DNA from: Bacillus sp. AFS037270
GTDB taxonomy: Bacteria; Bacillota; Bacilli; Bacillales_B; DSM-18226
Direction: 5' to 3'
Length of the DNA stretch: 64,000 nt
Assembly: GCF_002585305.1 (NCBI RefSeq)
Contig: NZ_NUNF01000034.1
Coordinates: 23,129 to 87,128, forward strand
The position numbers and the translations under genes were made by a program. Within the stretch, counting starts at the first letter, position 1. Each line of letters opens with the position of its first letter. Below, in pieces: positions 1-8,796 of the stretch. Below the pieces are notes generated by a model. The model was given only the letters and a program-made list of their open reading frames with translations, ran no database searches and had not been told where the DNA came from.

Positions 1-80
1 ACCTGTCTGTTAATTTGCTAGCACTCTCAAAGAGTTACTTTGACACAGGGATTCAACCTTAGCCACCAGTTACCTGTCAG

Positions 81-331
81 CTACCGAGCACCATCTAGAT
101 AACGTTTTCATCTTTGGATAGATCACCAATAAAGTAGTCTGTTTCCCGCCCTGTTTATCGGGCCACTTCCTCGGTGACTTTCTTCGTACGTTCCGGATTG
201 GTTCCTGTAACCAATACAGTCGCACCTGCTTGTGATAAACCGATTGCAACCGCCTTCCCAATTCCTTGTGTAGAACCTGTTACAACGGCTACTCTTCCTT
301 CCAAAAAATAGGCTTGTGATTGACTCGACAT
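81..331 (-). pseudogene. Short-chain dehydrogenase/reductase (SDR), N-terminal relic
   Basis: An ATG at 331 follows a GAGGAG ribosome binding site, and the first 58 codons read as a normal SDR N-terminus: the NAD(P)-binding Rossmann motif TGSTQGIGKA is followed by GATVLVTGTNPERTKK. The frame stops at 155. Homology resumes in another frame as TDYFIGDLSKDENVI, the usual next SDR strand, and then meets a TAG. The gene therefore has at least one frameshift and one nonsense codon and lacks the catalytic YxxxK half. It is a dead remnant. Its original substrate cannot be told. Confidence 0.75.
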
Positions 332-897
332 GCTAAAATCTCCTCTTTTCCTTGTTATCTCTTTTTTGGTTTGTAATGAAAAAGGTCTGTTTCCTTTTTG
401 TCGTGCAACTATCAAATGCACAAAAACTAGCATTGATCCGGATACCTCAGCCAAATGTAATCGCATCCAAAACTTAACACAGTGTGCTATGGTCTAAAAT
501 TGTAATTAAAATATATCAGAATATTATCTTGATTAATTTAATTTTAAATCTTTTCCCCATGTAATTCTAATCGAAATAATCTTTCTTCTAAAGCCAAAAT
601 TCAAGATTTTATTAATATATAAACACAATGAATACATTGTTAATTCTAGTGCAAGGAAATGTTTTAATAGGAATAATGACTAGACTTCGTTGTCCTGAGT
701 GAGTTCTAAAAAACATTTAATTAAAAAAGGGTAAGGGGTGTTGGAAATCAAAAATAAAACCACGAATAAACAAAAAAACATCTTTCTATTTAAATCCTTC
801 CAAATATTTTTTTCCAAAAAAAAAAGCAGTTATCCCTATAAAATGTACCCTAATAGAGTACTTAAAAAAAGTCTACCTAGATGGAGACGGAGTAATT
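332..897. other. AT-rich intergenic region
   Basis: No coding region, RNA gene or clear repeat was seen here. The sequence is A/T-rich with several homopolymer A runs and looks like decayed DNA between two gene relics. Confidence 0.5.
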
Positions 898-1056
898 ATG
901 AGTAAAAAGATCTTCATAGAGAAAGAGATCAAGTAGCAATCAGCTAATAATTACGTTAAATCTGTAAGCTCAAAAGGAATCACTTATACTGATCAATTTA
1001 AGCCTATATTTATTGTGGAAAAAGAGAAGGGCAAATTCGCAAGAGAAATTTTGTTG
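898..1056 (+). pseudogene. IS3-family transposase OrfA-type N-terminal fragment
   Basis: The reading frame starts MSKKIFIEKEIK, has an in-frame TAG, then continues NNYVKSVSSKGITYTDQFK and EKEKGKFAREI. This matches the helix-turn-helix N-terminus of IS3-type transposases as I recall it. Similarity fades after about 1056, and neither the rest of the transposase nor terminal inverted repeats were found. It is a stub of an old insertion. Confidence 0.55.
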
Positions 1057-1247
1057 CTGTTTGTACCATCTTGTTTTCTCCTCCTAATATGGCTCTGATT
1101 TTCTAAATAAGAATTATTAATCAATACAGTAATATTTTCTCCTTCTAGATCCCCTTATTGACTTACAACTATAAAAAATATTTTAAAAAAACCGCCTTTT
1201 TATAAATTATATTCTATTAGATATTTCAATAGCTTTTTATTACACTA

Positions 1248-1300
1248 TAAACATTCAGAAAATTTCAATATATATAAAATATTTATTTTCTGAATGTTTA
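1248..1300. promoter_or_regulatory. Perfect 16-bp inverted repeat upstream of GntP permease gene
   Basis: Arms 1248-1263 (TAAACATTCAGAAAAT) and 1285-1300 (ATTTTCTGAATGTTTA) are exact reverse complements separated by 21 A/T-rich bases. No T-run follows, so it does not look like a terminator. It lies 60 bases before the permease start, where an operator or an mRNA leader hairpin would sit. The regulator is unknown and no regulator gene is adjacent. Confidence 0.6.
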
Positions 1301-1359
1301 AGACAAAGGGGATCCTATAAGTTAATGGAAGATTTAGGGTTATATAAAAAGGGGGGAAA

Positions 1360-2820
1360 ATGAAAATGCCATTATTAATGGTTGCACTTGGGGTTATTCT
1401 ATTAATTATTTTAATCACGGTCTTCAAATTAAACGCTTTCATCTCATTGATTATTTCCTCGTTTGTTGTGGCGCTGGCATTAGGGATGCCGCTAGGTGGA
1501 ATAGTCACTTCAGTAGAAACTGGATTAGGAGGTACTTTAGGACATATAGCGCTAATCTTAGGTTTCGGAGCGATGATTGGTCGTTTGATCGCTGATGCAG
1601 GTGGAGCCTATCGAATTTCAATGACATTAATCGATAAGTTTGGAAGAAGGAATGTGCAATGGGCAATTGCTGCTTCTTCCTTTATCGTAGGAATTGCTTT
1701 ATTCTGGGACGTTGCCTTTATTCTATTAGTTCCAATCATCTATATGATTTCTAAGGAACTAAAGATCTCCATTACACACTTTGGCCTTACGTTAGCAGGT
1801 GCTTTAGTTGTCGCACACAGTTTCTTGCCACCTCATCCAGGAATCACTGCCGTTACACAGGAGTACGGAGCAGACCTCGCCATGGTATTAATATACGGAA
1901 TCATTATTGGGATACCAACAATTGTAGTTGCGGGAGTTTGGTTTCCTAAAATCAACAAAAAGTGGATCCCAAGTGCTTTTGAAAAAACAGGCAATGCGGA
2001 AGCAATAGGAGATCAAAAAATATGGAAATTAGAAGAAACACCTGGATTTGGAATCAGTGTCTTAACAGCGGTATTCCCGATTCTATTGATGTTTGCAGCA
2101 GCTTTTTTAGATATTTTCCAAAAACAATTGGGATTTGCCGATAATCTTTTAGTTGTAATTATTCGTTTTGTCGGAAACGCTCCAGTAGCTTTGTTAATCT
2201 CACTATTATTAGCTATATATACAATGGGAATTGCCAGGAAAACTCCAATGAAAGACTTAACGTCCTCTGCAGGGGCATCCATAAACGCGATTGGTTTGCT
2301 AATCTTAATTACTGGTGGTGGTGGTGCATTCAAACAAGTTATTATAGATGGCGGAGTTGGGGAATATATTGCTAGTCTGTTTACTGATGTTTCCATTTCT
2401 CCAGTTCTTCTTTCGTGGATTATTGCCGTAATTTTCCGTATTTGTTTAGGTTCAGGAACTGTTGCAGCATTATCAACTGCCGGATTGGTCCTTCCAATGC
2501 TAGAATCATATCCTGAGGCAAACTTAGCACTTGTTGCTCTTGCTACTGGAGCGGGAACAGCTTTTGCTTCACACGTAAATGATCCTGGCTTCTGGATGGT
2601 AAAAGAATTTTTTGGCTTATCAATGAAAGAAACATTTGCGACATATACGATTCTTTCATCAGTAGCATCAATTGTTGGAATTATTCTTGTCCTCTTAATG
2701 GATACTTCTGTCATATTAGCTGGTGTAACCATTGCAGCTATCCTAGTTGCTGCAGTTGTTATTCACACGATTGAAGGGGCTGGAAACAAGAAGAAGCAAA
2801 TTAAAAATATTTCTGTTTAA
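1360..2820 (+). CDS. GntP-family permease (gluconate/hydroxy acid:H+ symporter)
   Basis: This 486-residue protein has about 12-14 hydrophobic segments and family-typical blocks such as HSFLPPHPGITAV near residue 155 and the C-terminal SHVNDPGFWMVKEFFGLSMKETF. GntP members import gluconate, other sugar acids or 3-hydroxybutyrate with protons. The start follows an AAGGGGGG site. It stands alone after a perfect inverted repeat and is followed 164 bases later by a hydroxyacyl-CoA dehydrogenase-like gene on the same strand. That suggests a hydroxy acid substrate rather than gluconate, but this is inference. A second GntP paralogue lies at 42935-44260. Confidence 0.9.
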   Translation: MKMPLLMVALGVILLIILITVFKLNAFISLIISSFVVALALGMPLGGIVTSVETGLGGTLGHIALILGFGAMIGRLIADAGGAYRISMTLIDKFGRRNVQWAIAASSFIVGIALFWDVAFILLVPIIYMISKELKISITHFGLTLAGALVVAHSFLPPHPGITAVTQEYGADLAMVLIYGIIIGIPTIVVAGVWFPKINKKWIPSAFEKTGNAEAIGDQKIWKLEETPGFGISVLTAVFPILLMFAAAFLDIFQKQLGFADNLLVVIIRFVGNAPVALLISLLLAIYTMGIARKTPMKDLTSSAGASINAIGLLILITGGGGAFKQVIIDGGVGEYIASLFTDVSISPVLLSWIIAVIFRICLGSGTVAALSTAGLVLPMLESYPEANLALVALATGAGTAFASHVNDPGFWMVKEFFGLSMKETFATYTILSSVASIVGIILVLLMDTSVILAGVTIAAILVAAVVIHTIEGAGNKKKQIKNISV

Positions 2821-2984
2821 TCTTTATATATTAACATAACACCAAGAGAAAGCTATCTGATAAATTCCTTTCACAATGAAGTTACTATTATAAAAATAAA
2901 TAGCAAGATGCTTCCTATTTTTAATAGACTTTCTATTCTAATTATTAAAAATGAAGAAAATATAATACGAAATGGGGTATTTAA

Positions 2985-3950
2985 ATGAAGATCATCACAG
3001 TACTTGGAGCAGGTATTATGGGTCATGGCGTTGCTCAATTACTTGCACAAGCAGGATATATTGTACGTATTCAAGCTAGACGCGAGACATCATTGGAAAC
3101 AGCAAAAAAAATGATTACGAACAGCTTGAAAATTATGGTTGATAAAGGAATGCTGTCACAAGAAAAAATGGAGCAGACTTTGGATAATATTAAATATACA
3201 ACAGATTTACTTGAAGCGATCCAGGATACTGATTTTATTCTAGAATCTATTCCAGAAGTGCTTGAGACAAAATTAGATACTTACGAGATTATTGAAAGCA
3301 TTGTCTCTGAAAAAACGATTATTGCATCTAATACATCTACTTTCCCATTAAAAGAATTAACACAAAGAGCAAAACATCCAGGAAGATTTATCATTACACA
3401 CTACTTTAACCCTCCACAACTTGTACCAATTGTGGAAATTGCTAAATTTGAGAAGACAGATGAAAATGTCGTAAAAGTAACTTATGACCTAATGAAAGAA
3501 ATCGGTAAAACTCCAGTGGTACTTAAAAAAGAGATTACCGGCTTTATCGTTAACCGCATACAAGTAGCTTTTCTACGGGAATGCTTCAACTTAATTGAAT
3601 TGGGAGTATGTACGGCAGAAGATATTGATATCGCTGTAAGAGGAAGCATGGGCTTTAAATGGGCTTTTTGCGGACCAATGGAAAGTCAGGATTTAGCAGG
3701 TCTGCAAACAACACAAGCTATGGTATACAACATCGAGCAGGATTTATCGAATACAAGAGAAGTTCCTAAATTCTTAAAAGAAATGGTCGAAAAAAGTGAA
3801 CATGGTATTCGTTCAAATAAAGGTTTCTATGAATACGATGATAATGGGGCAAAAGCAATTTATACACGTGATGATAATTTCCTAGATCTTCTAAAATTAA
3901 TTCAAGACAAAGAAGCAAAGAAGGAAAAAACAGCATCAGCAGTTAAATAA
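2985..3950 (+). CDS. 3-hydroxyacyl-CoA dehydrogenase-family oxidoreductase
   Basis: The 321-residue NAD-dependent dehydrogenase has an N-terminal Rossmann motif GAGIMGHGVAQLLAQAG. The HYFNPPQLVPIVEI block contains the catalytic His seen in 3-hydroxyacyl-CoA and L-carnitine/L-gulonate dehydrogenases, and the helical C-terminal domain has GFIVNRIQ. The length fits single-function HBD or carnitine-dehydrogenase-like enzymes rather than the fused fatty acid oxidation complex. The preceding permease suggests oxidation of an imported hydroxy acid. A strong terminator follows directly. The exact substrate cannot be set from sequence. Confidence 0.85.
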   Translation: MKIITVLGAGIMGHGVAQLLAQAGYIVRIQARRETSLETAKKMITNSLKIMVDKGMLSQEKMEQTLDNIKYTTDLLEAIQDTDFILESIPEVLETKLDTYEIIESIVSEKTIIASNTSTFPLKELTQRAKHPGRFIITHYFNPPQLVPIVEIAKFEKTDENVVKVTYDLMKEIGKTPVVLKKEITGFIVNRIQVAFLRECFNLIELGVCTAEDIDIAVRGSMGFKWAFCGPMESQDLAGLQTTQAMVYNIEQDLSNTREVPKFLKEMVEKSEHGIRSNKGFYEYDDNGAKAIYTRDDNFLDLLKLIQDKEAKKEKTASAVK

Positions 3951-3977
3951 GCAATGTGACAGTTTAAAAATAGTGAG

Positions 3978-4009
3978 AAAGAAGTTGGTTTAGCCGGCTT
4001 CTTTTTTTT
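3978..4009 (+). terminator. Rho-independent terminator after the dehydrogenase gene
   Basis: An 11-bp stem (AAAGAAGTTGG / CCGGCTTCTTT with two G-U pairs) and a 5-base loop are followed by a T-run. It ends the GntP-dehydrogenase transcription unit. Confidence 0.85.
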
Positions 4010-4184
4010 GCTCCGTACAACGTCTCCGATTCTGGGATAGAAAAAGCTTTTGTTGATTAACTTAGATTTACCCTCGGACCCAAAGAACACTTATTTTAAG
4101 TTCAACTCTCCTGTTACTTGAAGAAGAAAAAGGCTACTGAAGAAACATTTCCTTCAAAGGCGAATTCCCTTCTTAGTTCAAAAG

Positions 4185-4304
4185 CTATTTATTGTTTAGC
4201 GCTTTCTTTAGTCCTTCTAGTTCTGCCAATGCACCTGTTGCTGAATAAAATTTAATCTTATTTTCTAATATCTCTATTTCCTCTTCTAAACTTAATTCCT
4301 CCAC
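4185..4304 (-). CDS. Small acidic protein downstream of the cobB relic
   Basis: A 39-codon frame starts with GTG at 4304 after AAAGGGAG, which overlaps the end of the cobB relic. It encodes VEELSLEEEIEILENKIKFY followed by SATGALAELEGLKKALNNK. The first half is acidic and amphipathic and could form a coiled coil. No stop interrupts it. It was probably the last gene of a former cobalamin operon. I do not recognise a family, and the gene may be inactive now that its upstream partner is broken. Confidence 0.45.
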   Translation of the reverse strand: MEELSLEEEIEILENKIKFYSATGALAELEGLKKALNNK

Positions 4305-4321
4305 TGTATTAGTTACTCCCT

Positions 4322-4590
4322 TTAACGATTAGGGCAAGAACCAAAATGAAAGTGTGTATAACGCGCGATTAACTTTTCTTTCATATAGCCCTCTTTTTTA
4401 ATCCTTGCATGCCCTTCGTATAGTAAGCATACGGAATTTCCGTTTTTGGAACAAAGGTGGAATAGTGAAACTCATGCCCTTTCGCTTTTAGGTTTTTAGC
4501 TAATAGAAAATTTCCTTCTATTGCTGTAATTTCCCGATATCCCAAAATTGCGCTTGATATTAAATAATCTGAAACTTTGCTCTTGATCAT
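4322..4590 (-). pseudogene. cobB: Cobyrinate a,c-diamide synthase (CobB/CbiA), C-terminal relic
   Basis: One frame reads LGYREITAIEGNFLLAK and KAKGHEFHYSTF, the C-terminal glutamine amidotransferase part of CobB/CbiA, including the conserved HEFHYS. The frame shifts at about 4390, and homology continues in the next frame as EGYMKEKLIARYTHFHFGS, the usual C-terminal strand. The N-terminal ATP-binding part is missing. The gene is therefore truncated and frameshifted, and no intact cobalamin gene is nearby. Confidence 0.75.
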
Positions 4591-5329
4591 CAGTATTTAA
4601 GACAAGAGTTAATTTTCTTGATTCACGCAATAAGTTCTCCACCTTTTCGGAACTACATCAAAAGCAAGCCTTACATTCAAATGGAGTTCCTAATTCCATT
4701 AAAAATAAAAATTAGTTAAGGTTGATAATTTAAGATAATAAACATGAAGTGAAAAACTTTTTCACTGACCCCCTTTTATATATTGTTTGAGGCCCTCAAG
4801 AATTGTTCTTAAGGCTTATTTTTTTCTCTATATTTTATGTTCACTCACACCAACAACTGTTTTGTGACACACAAAAAGGGACGTTCCGCACTCATGCATG
4901 GAACGTCCTTTTAAATTATAGAAAAGACGAAGACTCATCGTCGTCACTAGAATGATTTGCTACATCTTGCTTGCTATAGACGATCAATTAAAAAGATCGT
5001 TTATTGTTAACGTACACTATCGGCTTATTTATTATCTCTGAGTTAAAATATTCATATTAATATAATGTATATTTAAAAGTAATAATGCAATTTACGATGT
5101 AATCAGAAATAACTACAATCATATATTATATGAAATTAATAACATATAAGTTGAAATATATATATAATAAATTCTTTGAGAAAATTAATATTCCTATCGT
5201 CCTCTAGCAGAAATAGATCAAAGTCAATCTATTGCAAGGAATATAATCTCTTAGCAAATAATAAGTCTCGTGAATAATTTTCGATACTTTTTTGATCTAT
5301 TATGAATGGTAAAATTTTTATAGACACAC
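4591..5329. other. AT-rich intergenic region
   Basis: No gene was found. The stretch contains one hairpin terminator at 4873-4912 and long A/T-rich low-complexity runs at about 5040-5180. Confidence 0.5.
4873..4912. terminator. Hairpin terminator, orientation uncertain
   Basis: GGACGTTCC (4879-4887) pairs with GGAACGTCC (4900-4908). A-runs precede and T-runs follow, so it could work for either strand. No intact gene now leads into it. Confidence 0.6.
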
Positions 5330-5430
5330 ACAGTTTTGAAGTTTGCTGGCACCCGTTTTTGTAGTATCTCTATGTTCTCTCGAGTACAGATAAATCAAGC
5401 TTACTTGCTTTATAGTGTTAACGAAGTAAA
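5330..5430. repeat. Dispersed intergenic repeat, copy 1
   Basis: The block from GAAGTTTGCTGGCACCCGTT through GATAAATCAAGC and ATAGTGTT recurs in the same orientation at 61096-61190 with an estimated three quarters identity by eye. Both copies sit in non-coding DNA on the flanks of the island. It could be the end of a lost insertion element or a chromosomal repeat family. Confidence 0.55.
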
Positions 5431-5518
5431 GAAATTACTAGAAAAGGCCCTGGTCGCATTCGCTGAAAAAAGTCTATTCAAGACTTCGTCCAAGTTCTCC
5501 CTTTATCATTGCTGTAAG

Positions 5519-5925
<407 letters not shown>

Positions 5926-5931
5926 TCCTGT

Positions 5932-6180
5932 TTTTTCCGGCATTACTCGAAGTGCCCCTTTCTTTGTTGTAATTAAAGGAGCAGCCGCGTTTGCGAACGT
6001 GAGCATATCGACCAGATTCGCTTCTGATAGGTTTCCTAATCCATATTCCAACACAAAGTTAATGATTGAACCGAAACAAGTATCCCCTGCACCAGTTGTC
6101 TCAATCGTATTTTGGTGAAGGAAAGCTGGTCTTTCTACTTGCAGATTTTTGTAAAATCCAAGACTTCCCCCGCCCCCCAT
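5932..6180 (-). pseudogene. scrK: Fructokinase (PfkB family) C-terminal relic
   Basis: The frame contains TIETTGAGDTCFGSIINFVL, the PfkB C-terminal signature with the catalytic Asp of GAGDT. It goes on to LVDMLTFANAAAPLITTKKG and RVMPEK, typical of fructokinase ends. The N-terminal two thirds are absent. It runs into the sucrose hydrolase relic without a clean gene boundary, so the two make one decayed sucrose-use locus. Confidence 0.8.
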
Positions 6181-6488
6181 TGTTAGCGATTTAACGAAAT
6201 CACCACTTCAAGGCACTCATTACCCTAAAAAGTCGATCAAATCCAGTTTTGCTTTTGTTCTAAGCTAAATGGGGCTGGATAATATTTCATTGTTTCCGCA
6301 TCTGAAAAACTAGAATGAAGAAGAGGTGTGTCCTCTTTTCTATATAGTCAAAAATACAATCTTTTAGTTAACTTTTTACCTATAAAAATGGAAATAAGAA
6401 TCTTAAGATAATAAAAAACTTATAAAAATACCCTTAAAAAATAAAATATATTTCGAATATTTTTGAGTGTAAGCAAAGGAGCAATCAA
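6181..6488. other. Intergenic region upstream of a small membrane protein gene
   Basis: No gene was seen. The last part is A/T-rich and ends in an AAAGGAG ribosome binding site at about 6475-6481 for the small gene at 6489. Confidence 0.5.
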
Positions 6489-6665
6489 ATGAAGACATCT
6501 ATATATGATATTATATTAATTTGTTTGGGTTTAATCTTTGGTACATATGCAATATTTATTGACCAAACAAAACGAATTAGTTCTGAATTAGCTGGAATAT
6601 TATCCTTCATTTTAGCGATTTGGCTATGTATTTCGTGTTCAAAGTCTTGGAAGAAAAATAAGTGA
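6489..6665 (+). CDS. Small two-helix membrane protein
   Basis: The 58-residue frame starts with ATG six bases after AAAGGAG. Two hydrophobic segments (about residues 6-24 and 33-50) flank a short polar loop DQTKRISSE. The C-terminus is basic (SKSWKKNK), so both ends probably lie inside the cell. I do not recognise a family. The good ribosome binding site and the clean membrane topology support a real gene. Confidence 0.6.
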   Translation: MKTSIYDIILICLGLIFGTYAIFIDQTKRISSELAGILSFILAIWLCISCSKSWKKNK

Positions 6666-6695
6666 TTACTTAATAATTAATTTAAGGGGTATTTA

Positions 6696-6915
6696 GTGTT
6701 AAGGAATTTACTGTTTGTTATACTTTTGAAAATGAAATTATTACCGAAAAAATCATAAAAAAATAAATGTAAAAAAAGAAGACATTGAAAAAGAAATAAT
6801 TGAAAAAATGGAACGTTACAAGTATTTCATTGTTGAAAATGATGAAGGAAGATATGTGATAAGTCCATATTTAGTCCGTTATTTACGTGTGTCGGAAGAG
6901 AGGAAATTAGCCTAA
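6696..6915 (+). pseudogene. Small hypothetical protein, frameshifted
   Basis: One frame gives EFTVCYTFENEIITEKIIKK and stops in an A-rich run at about 6764. The next frame gives VKKEDIEKEIIEKMERYKYF and ENDEGRYVISPYLVRYLRV to a stop at 6913-6915. The two halves read as one small soluble protein of about 70 residues broken by a shift in the poly-A tract. An AAGGGG site precedes 6696. I do not recognise a family. Confidence 0.4.
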
Positions 6916-7132
6916 TAAAGTAATTAAAATTATTAAAAAAATACCTATAATTATACTTGGTCGAGGGATTGATGCTCTGGGCTTTTTTACTTTTTAAATT
7001 TATCGTAATAATTTCTGTATGACGCTATAAATGCTTTTCATCTTCAAAGAAAAAAGTACATCGTACGACGGTGATCCTTCTACTATTAAAAAGGAATAAC
7101 GATGATTATTCAGTGTTACATGAAAAAAGGAA

Positions 7133-7312
7133 ATGGATTTAGAATGGATGAAATTAATTGAAGAGGCTCTTGAAATGGGACTCACCGTTGAGTAAATCAT
7201 GGAATTTTTAAAAAAGGGTAAACAAGTTAATAATAGATGGAGGGTTCAAACCATCCTTAATATCAATATCTTTATTTTCATTATCATTAATAATAATATT
7301 AGGAGGAAATAA
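7133..7312 (+). pseudogene. SinI-type antirepressor with in-frame stop
   Basis: The frame MDLEWMKLIEEALEMGLTVE, a TAA, then IMEFLKKGK matches the short SinI dimerisation helix motif (W-x-x-L-...-E-A-...-G-L-...-E-I-x-x-F-L). SinI proteins bind the biofilm repressor SinR. The TAA at 7193-7195 falls where family members usually have Glu, so a single change killed the frame. An AAAGGA site precedes the ATG. The rest of the frame runs to 7312, just before the next gene. Confidence 0.6.
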
Positions 7313-7313
7313 A

Positions 7314-7592
7314 ATGGGTGCAAGCACATATATGAAACCGTTATTGAAGGAAATGGCGAATCAATCTTATCTAACTAATTATAAGGTGACAAGGGTATAT
7401 CCAATAAAGGATAATGCGGATACAGTTGGTTTCAGGCTTTCAAAAGAAGAAGCTATTAAGGTGGCTACACAGTTATTAATTGCGGCTCAATTATCTGACC
7501 AAATATTTTTACAAGGTTCAAGGAAGGACCAGACTGTGGCTATTTCTAGATATAATACAGGAGATAAGGAAAATGAAGATGTTCAAGCATAG
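7314..7592 (+). CDS. Conserved-looking small hypothetical protein
   Basis: The 92-residue frame follows a strong AGGAGG site six bases upstream. The protein is soluble, with a central helical stretch SKEEAIKVATQLLIAAQLSD and an acidic tail ending DKENEDVQA. No membrane segment, signal peptide or metal motif is visible. It lies directly after the SinI-like relic on the same strand and may have been its neighbour in a small operon. I do not recognise a family. Confidence 0.6.
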   Translation: MGASTYMKPLLKEMANQSYLTNYKVTRVYPIKDNADTVGFRLSKEEAIKVATQLLIAAQLSDQIFLQGSRKDQTVAISRYNTGDKENEDVQA

Positions 7593-8451
7593 GATCACCG
7601 GGTCAATTAGTTTGAGATCTATTATTTTGCACCTATAAGTTGTAGCCATTTAACCTATTTACGTTATCTTTCTAAAACCTACTAATATATTGCCGACTTT
7701 TCAATCTCTTGCACGTAGTGGAGTAAGCAAGAACTCACCAACTCTGTGACATAGGTCTTCAAGTTAGTGGGAAAATGTTATTTCAAGTTATTTTTAGGTA
7801 TCAATAGTTGTTGGAAATCGTTATTATTAAAGTTTTACGTAGATTTAATAAATTTCGTTATTTAGTATTATCGGTAGTAATTTTTAGTTCGTGACCAAAA
7901 TGTTACCACTTTATTTCTATTCGGCACCCGCCCTATGTTACCGACAACTTCTTCAGATTCTGTTTTCAGTGGTCTGTAGATAATATTATTTACTTCTTTA
8001 TATTTTTGCTCTTTAGCATATTACCAAATTGACCATTAATCTGTGGTAATGTATATGACCCCAACCCTGTCAATGATGGATATACTTTATGATTATAACA
8101 GAATGAAATTATTGTTATAACGGATTTCAATAATTCTTATTATAATTGAGATTTTGTTTTAGGAAACAGTTTGCTCAAATTTGTCTCCAAAGTGTCCCCG
8201 CGATTAGCAATAAGTAAAAAACTATTAAAACCTTCTAAAGACGGTACAAGTCTCTGCGGTTTATACAAACCTCATCCTCTTCTTTCATTTTTGACATAGG
8301 GAAAGGGAACCTATTTGAGACCAGGAATTATTACATCATGCCGCCCATTCATGACTATATATAATACAATGAAATCAAAATACAAAAACCGCTTCGTATA
8401 AAGGTTTTACTGCACTTGTATTAAATAATGGCGAATGAGATAAAAATTTGT
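7593..8451. other. Intergenic region with a possible decayed reading frame
   Basis: On the minus strand at about 8105-7870 one frame reads HKVYPSLTGLGSYTLPQING then GNMLKSKNIKK. After a stop, the next frame reads NNIIYRPLKTESEEVVGNIG. This looks like a broken gene, but I cannot name a family. A short hairpin (AAAACC/GGTTTT) lies at about 8391-8408. Nothing else was seen. Confidence 0.3.
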
Positions 8452-8472
8452 TGCGGACAATCATGCGGACAA
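8452..8472. repeat. Tandem TGCGGACAA direct repeat
   Basis: TGCGGACAA occurs at 8452-8460 and 8464-8472, three bases apart. Repeats of this kind are often seen near tyrosine integrase genes and attachment sites in Gram-positive mobile elements (recalled, not checked). No integrase gene is present. Confidence 0.35.
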
Positions 8473-8561
8473 ATTCAGATAAATGGGGCAGTATGCCAAT
8501 TAGGTCAGCTAGTTGAGTGCTACTCTCGTTTATTGATTTGCTTATTAAATAGCAATCACAA

Positions 8562-8614
8562 AAAAACTAGAAGCGTTGATATGACGCAGTTTCTAGAGTT
8601 TTTTATTTTTACGC
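8562..8614. terminator. Hairpin with A-run and T-run flanks
   Basis: CTAGAA..GCGT pairs with ACGC..TTCTAG with a small bulge, preceded by seven A and followed by a T-rich run. It looks like a bidirectional terminator, but no intact gene leads into it. Confidence 0.5.
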
Positions 8615-8731
8615 TGCTTTGTAGAATTTTGTATTCTCCCCCAAAGAATTAGGGGGCTTTTGGGGGAAGTTTTTAACAAAAATATTCAAGTGGGCAGACG
8701 TATACTATTTTGAAAAGGTCCTTGAAGTATC

Positions 8732-8770
8732 AAAAAAGGGTGTCCTAAAACCTACTTGGACACCCTTTTC
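8732..8770 (-). terminator. Terminator of the beta-propeller phosphoesterase gene
   Basis: AAAAGGGTGTCC pairs with GGACACCCTTTT across an 11-base loop. On the minus strand a T6 run follows. It lies about 25 bases past the stop codon. Confidence 0.85.
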
Positions 8771-8796
8771 TTTCAATATTATTCGTTAAATAACGA

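Noticed and set aside
2013..2732. 239-codon open frame on the minus strand
   Set aside because: It is a shadow of the GntP permease; the plus-strand frame has clear family motifs and a ribosome binding site, the other has neither.
8428..8652. 74-codon open frame MANEIKICCGQSCGQIQING...
   Set aside because: No ribosome binding site, and it runs through direct repeats and a hairpin. The protein has no family pattern.
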